A program made the translations under genes and the position numbers. The notes beneath the pieces are model-generated. The model searched no databases and was not told the origin of the DNA. It saw only the letters and a list, made by a program, of their open reading frames with translations. This document shows positions 33,871-33,899 of a stretch of 33,899 bases of DNA, one piece after another. Position 1 is the first letter of the stretch. Each line of letters opens with the position of its first letter. The DNA comes from Bacteroidaceae bacterium (GTDB lineage Bacteria > Bacteroidota > Bacteroidia > Bacteroidales > Bacteroidaceae): positions 166,656-200,554 of the forward strand of contig JAFZGA010000005.1 in the NCBI GenBank assembly GCA_017555585.1, read 5' to 3'.

Positions 33871-33899
33871 ATTGTTCTTTTGGCGGCCAAAAGAACGAA
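33871..33899. repeat. Palindrome at the right edge of the window
   Basis: GTTCTTTTGG (33874-33883) and CCAAAAGAAC (33887-33896) form a perfect 10-bp stem around a CGG loop. The element is cut by the window end, so its full extent is unknown. It has the look of a short dispersed intergenic palindrome. The rest of 33741-33870 shows no gene. Confidence 0.6.

Noticed and set aside
1-33899. Hidden defence system, prophage or insertion sequence
   Set aside because: No transposase, integrase, nuclease-toxin pair or phage gene was found; nearly all DNA is accounted for by core genes in conserved order.

Overview
The window looks like a chromosomal segment from a member of the Bacteroidales (phylum Bacteroidota). 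The evidence is: -7 boxes of the Bacteroidota type (TAnnTTTG or TAnnTTCG) upstream of several genes; most starts lacking a Shine-Dalgarno sequence; two secreted proteins resembling the Bacteroidales families DUF3256 and DUF4831; recF next to a DUF721 gene; and zinc-independent forms of S14, S4 and L36. The genus cannot be fixed from the sequence alone. No tRNA, rRNA, insertion sequence, phage gene or CRISPR array was seen.

Layout. (1) 1-167 is the 3' end of a rubrerythrin-type peroxidase gene with a strong terminator. (2) 220-560 holds a tandem array of three related, strongly palindromic units of about 100 bp; its last boundary overlaps the end of ribH. (3) A TPR membrane protein gene and ribH read leftward (1760 to 527). 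(4) recF and a DciA-like DUF721 gene read rightward (1966-3368). (5) An overlapping chain of six genes (3446-8233) encodes an MFS nucleoside-type transporter, a BFN/UVR nuclease-like protein, RsmE, TruA, an EamA transporter and a secreted DUF3256 protein. (6) A leftward operon (12662 to 8223) carries a DUF4831 protein, ffh, folD and a CapA-like protein. (7) hpt-adk-obg read rightward (12904-15306) and end at a strong terminator. (8) From a clear promoter at 15617-15624, one merged str-S10-spc-alpha ribosomal cluster runs to a terminator at 33706-33733: rpsL-rpsG-fusA-rpsJ-rplC-rplD-rplW-rplB-rpsS-rplV-rpsC-rplP-rpmC-rpsQ-rplN-rplX-rplE-rpsN-rpsH-rplF-rplR-rpsE-rpmD-rplO-secY-map-infA-rpmJ-rpsM-rpsK-rpsD-rpoA-rplQ. 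The small genes rpmD (59 aa) and rpmJ (38 aa) are intact.

Functionally this is core growth machinery: ribosome proteins, EF-G, IF-1, the RNA polymerase alpha subunit, SecY and SRP for export, methionine aminopeptidase, rRNA and tRNA modification, a ribosome-assembly GTPase, purine salvage, one-carbon folate and riboflavin enzymes, and replication/repair factors. I found no new multi-gene system. What merits a second look is mostly non-coding: the palindromic array fused to the ribH tail, a structured rpsL-rpsG spacer that could be an S7 control site, a hairpin between fusA and rpsJ, paired palindromes before the MFS gene, a palindrome at the right edge, and three perfect AAGGAGG Shine-Dalgarno sequences (rplW, rplF, rpmD) in a lineage that mostly does without them.
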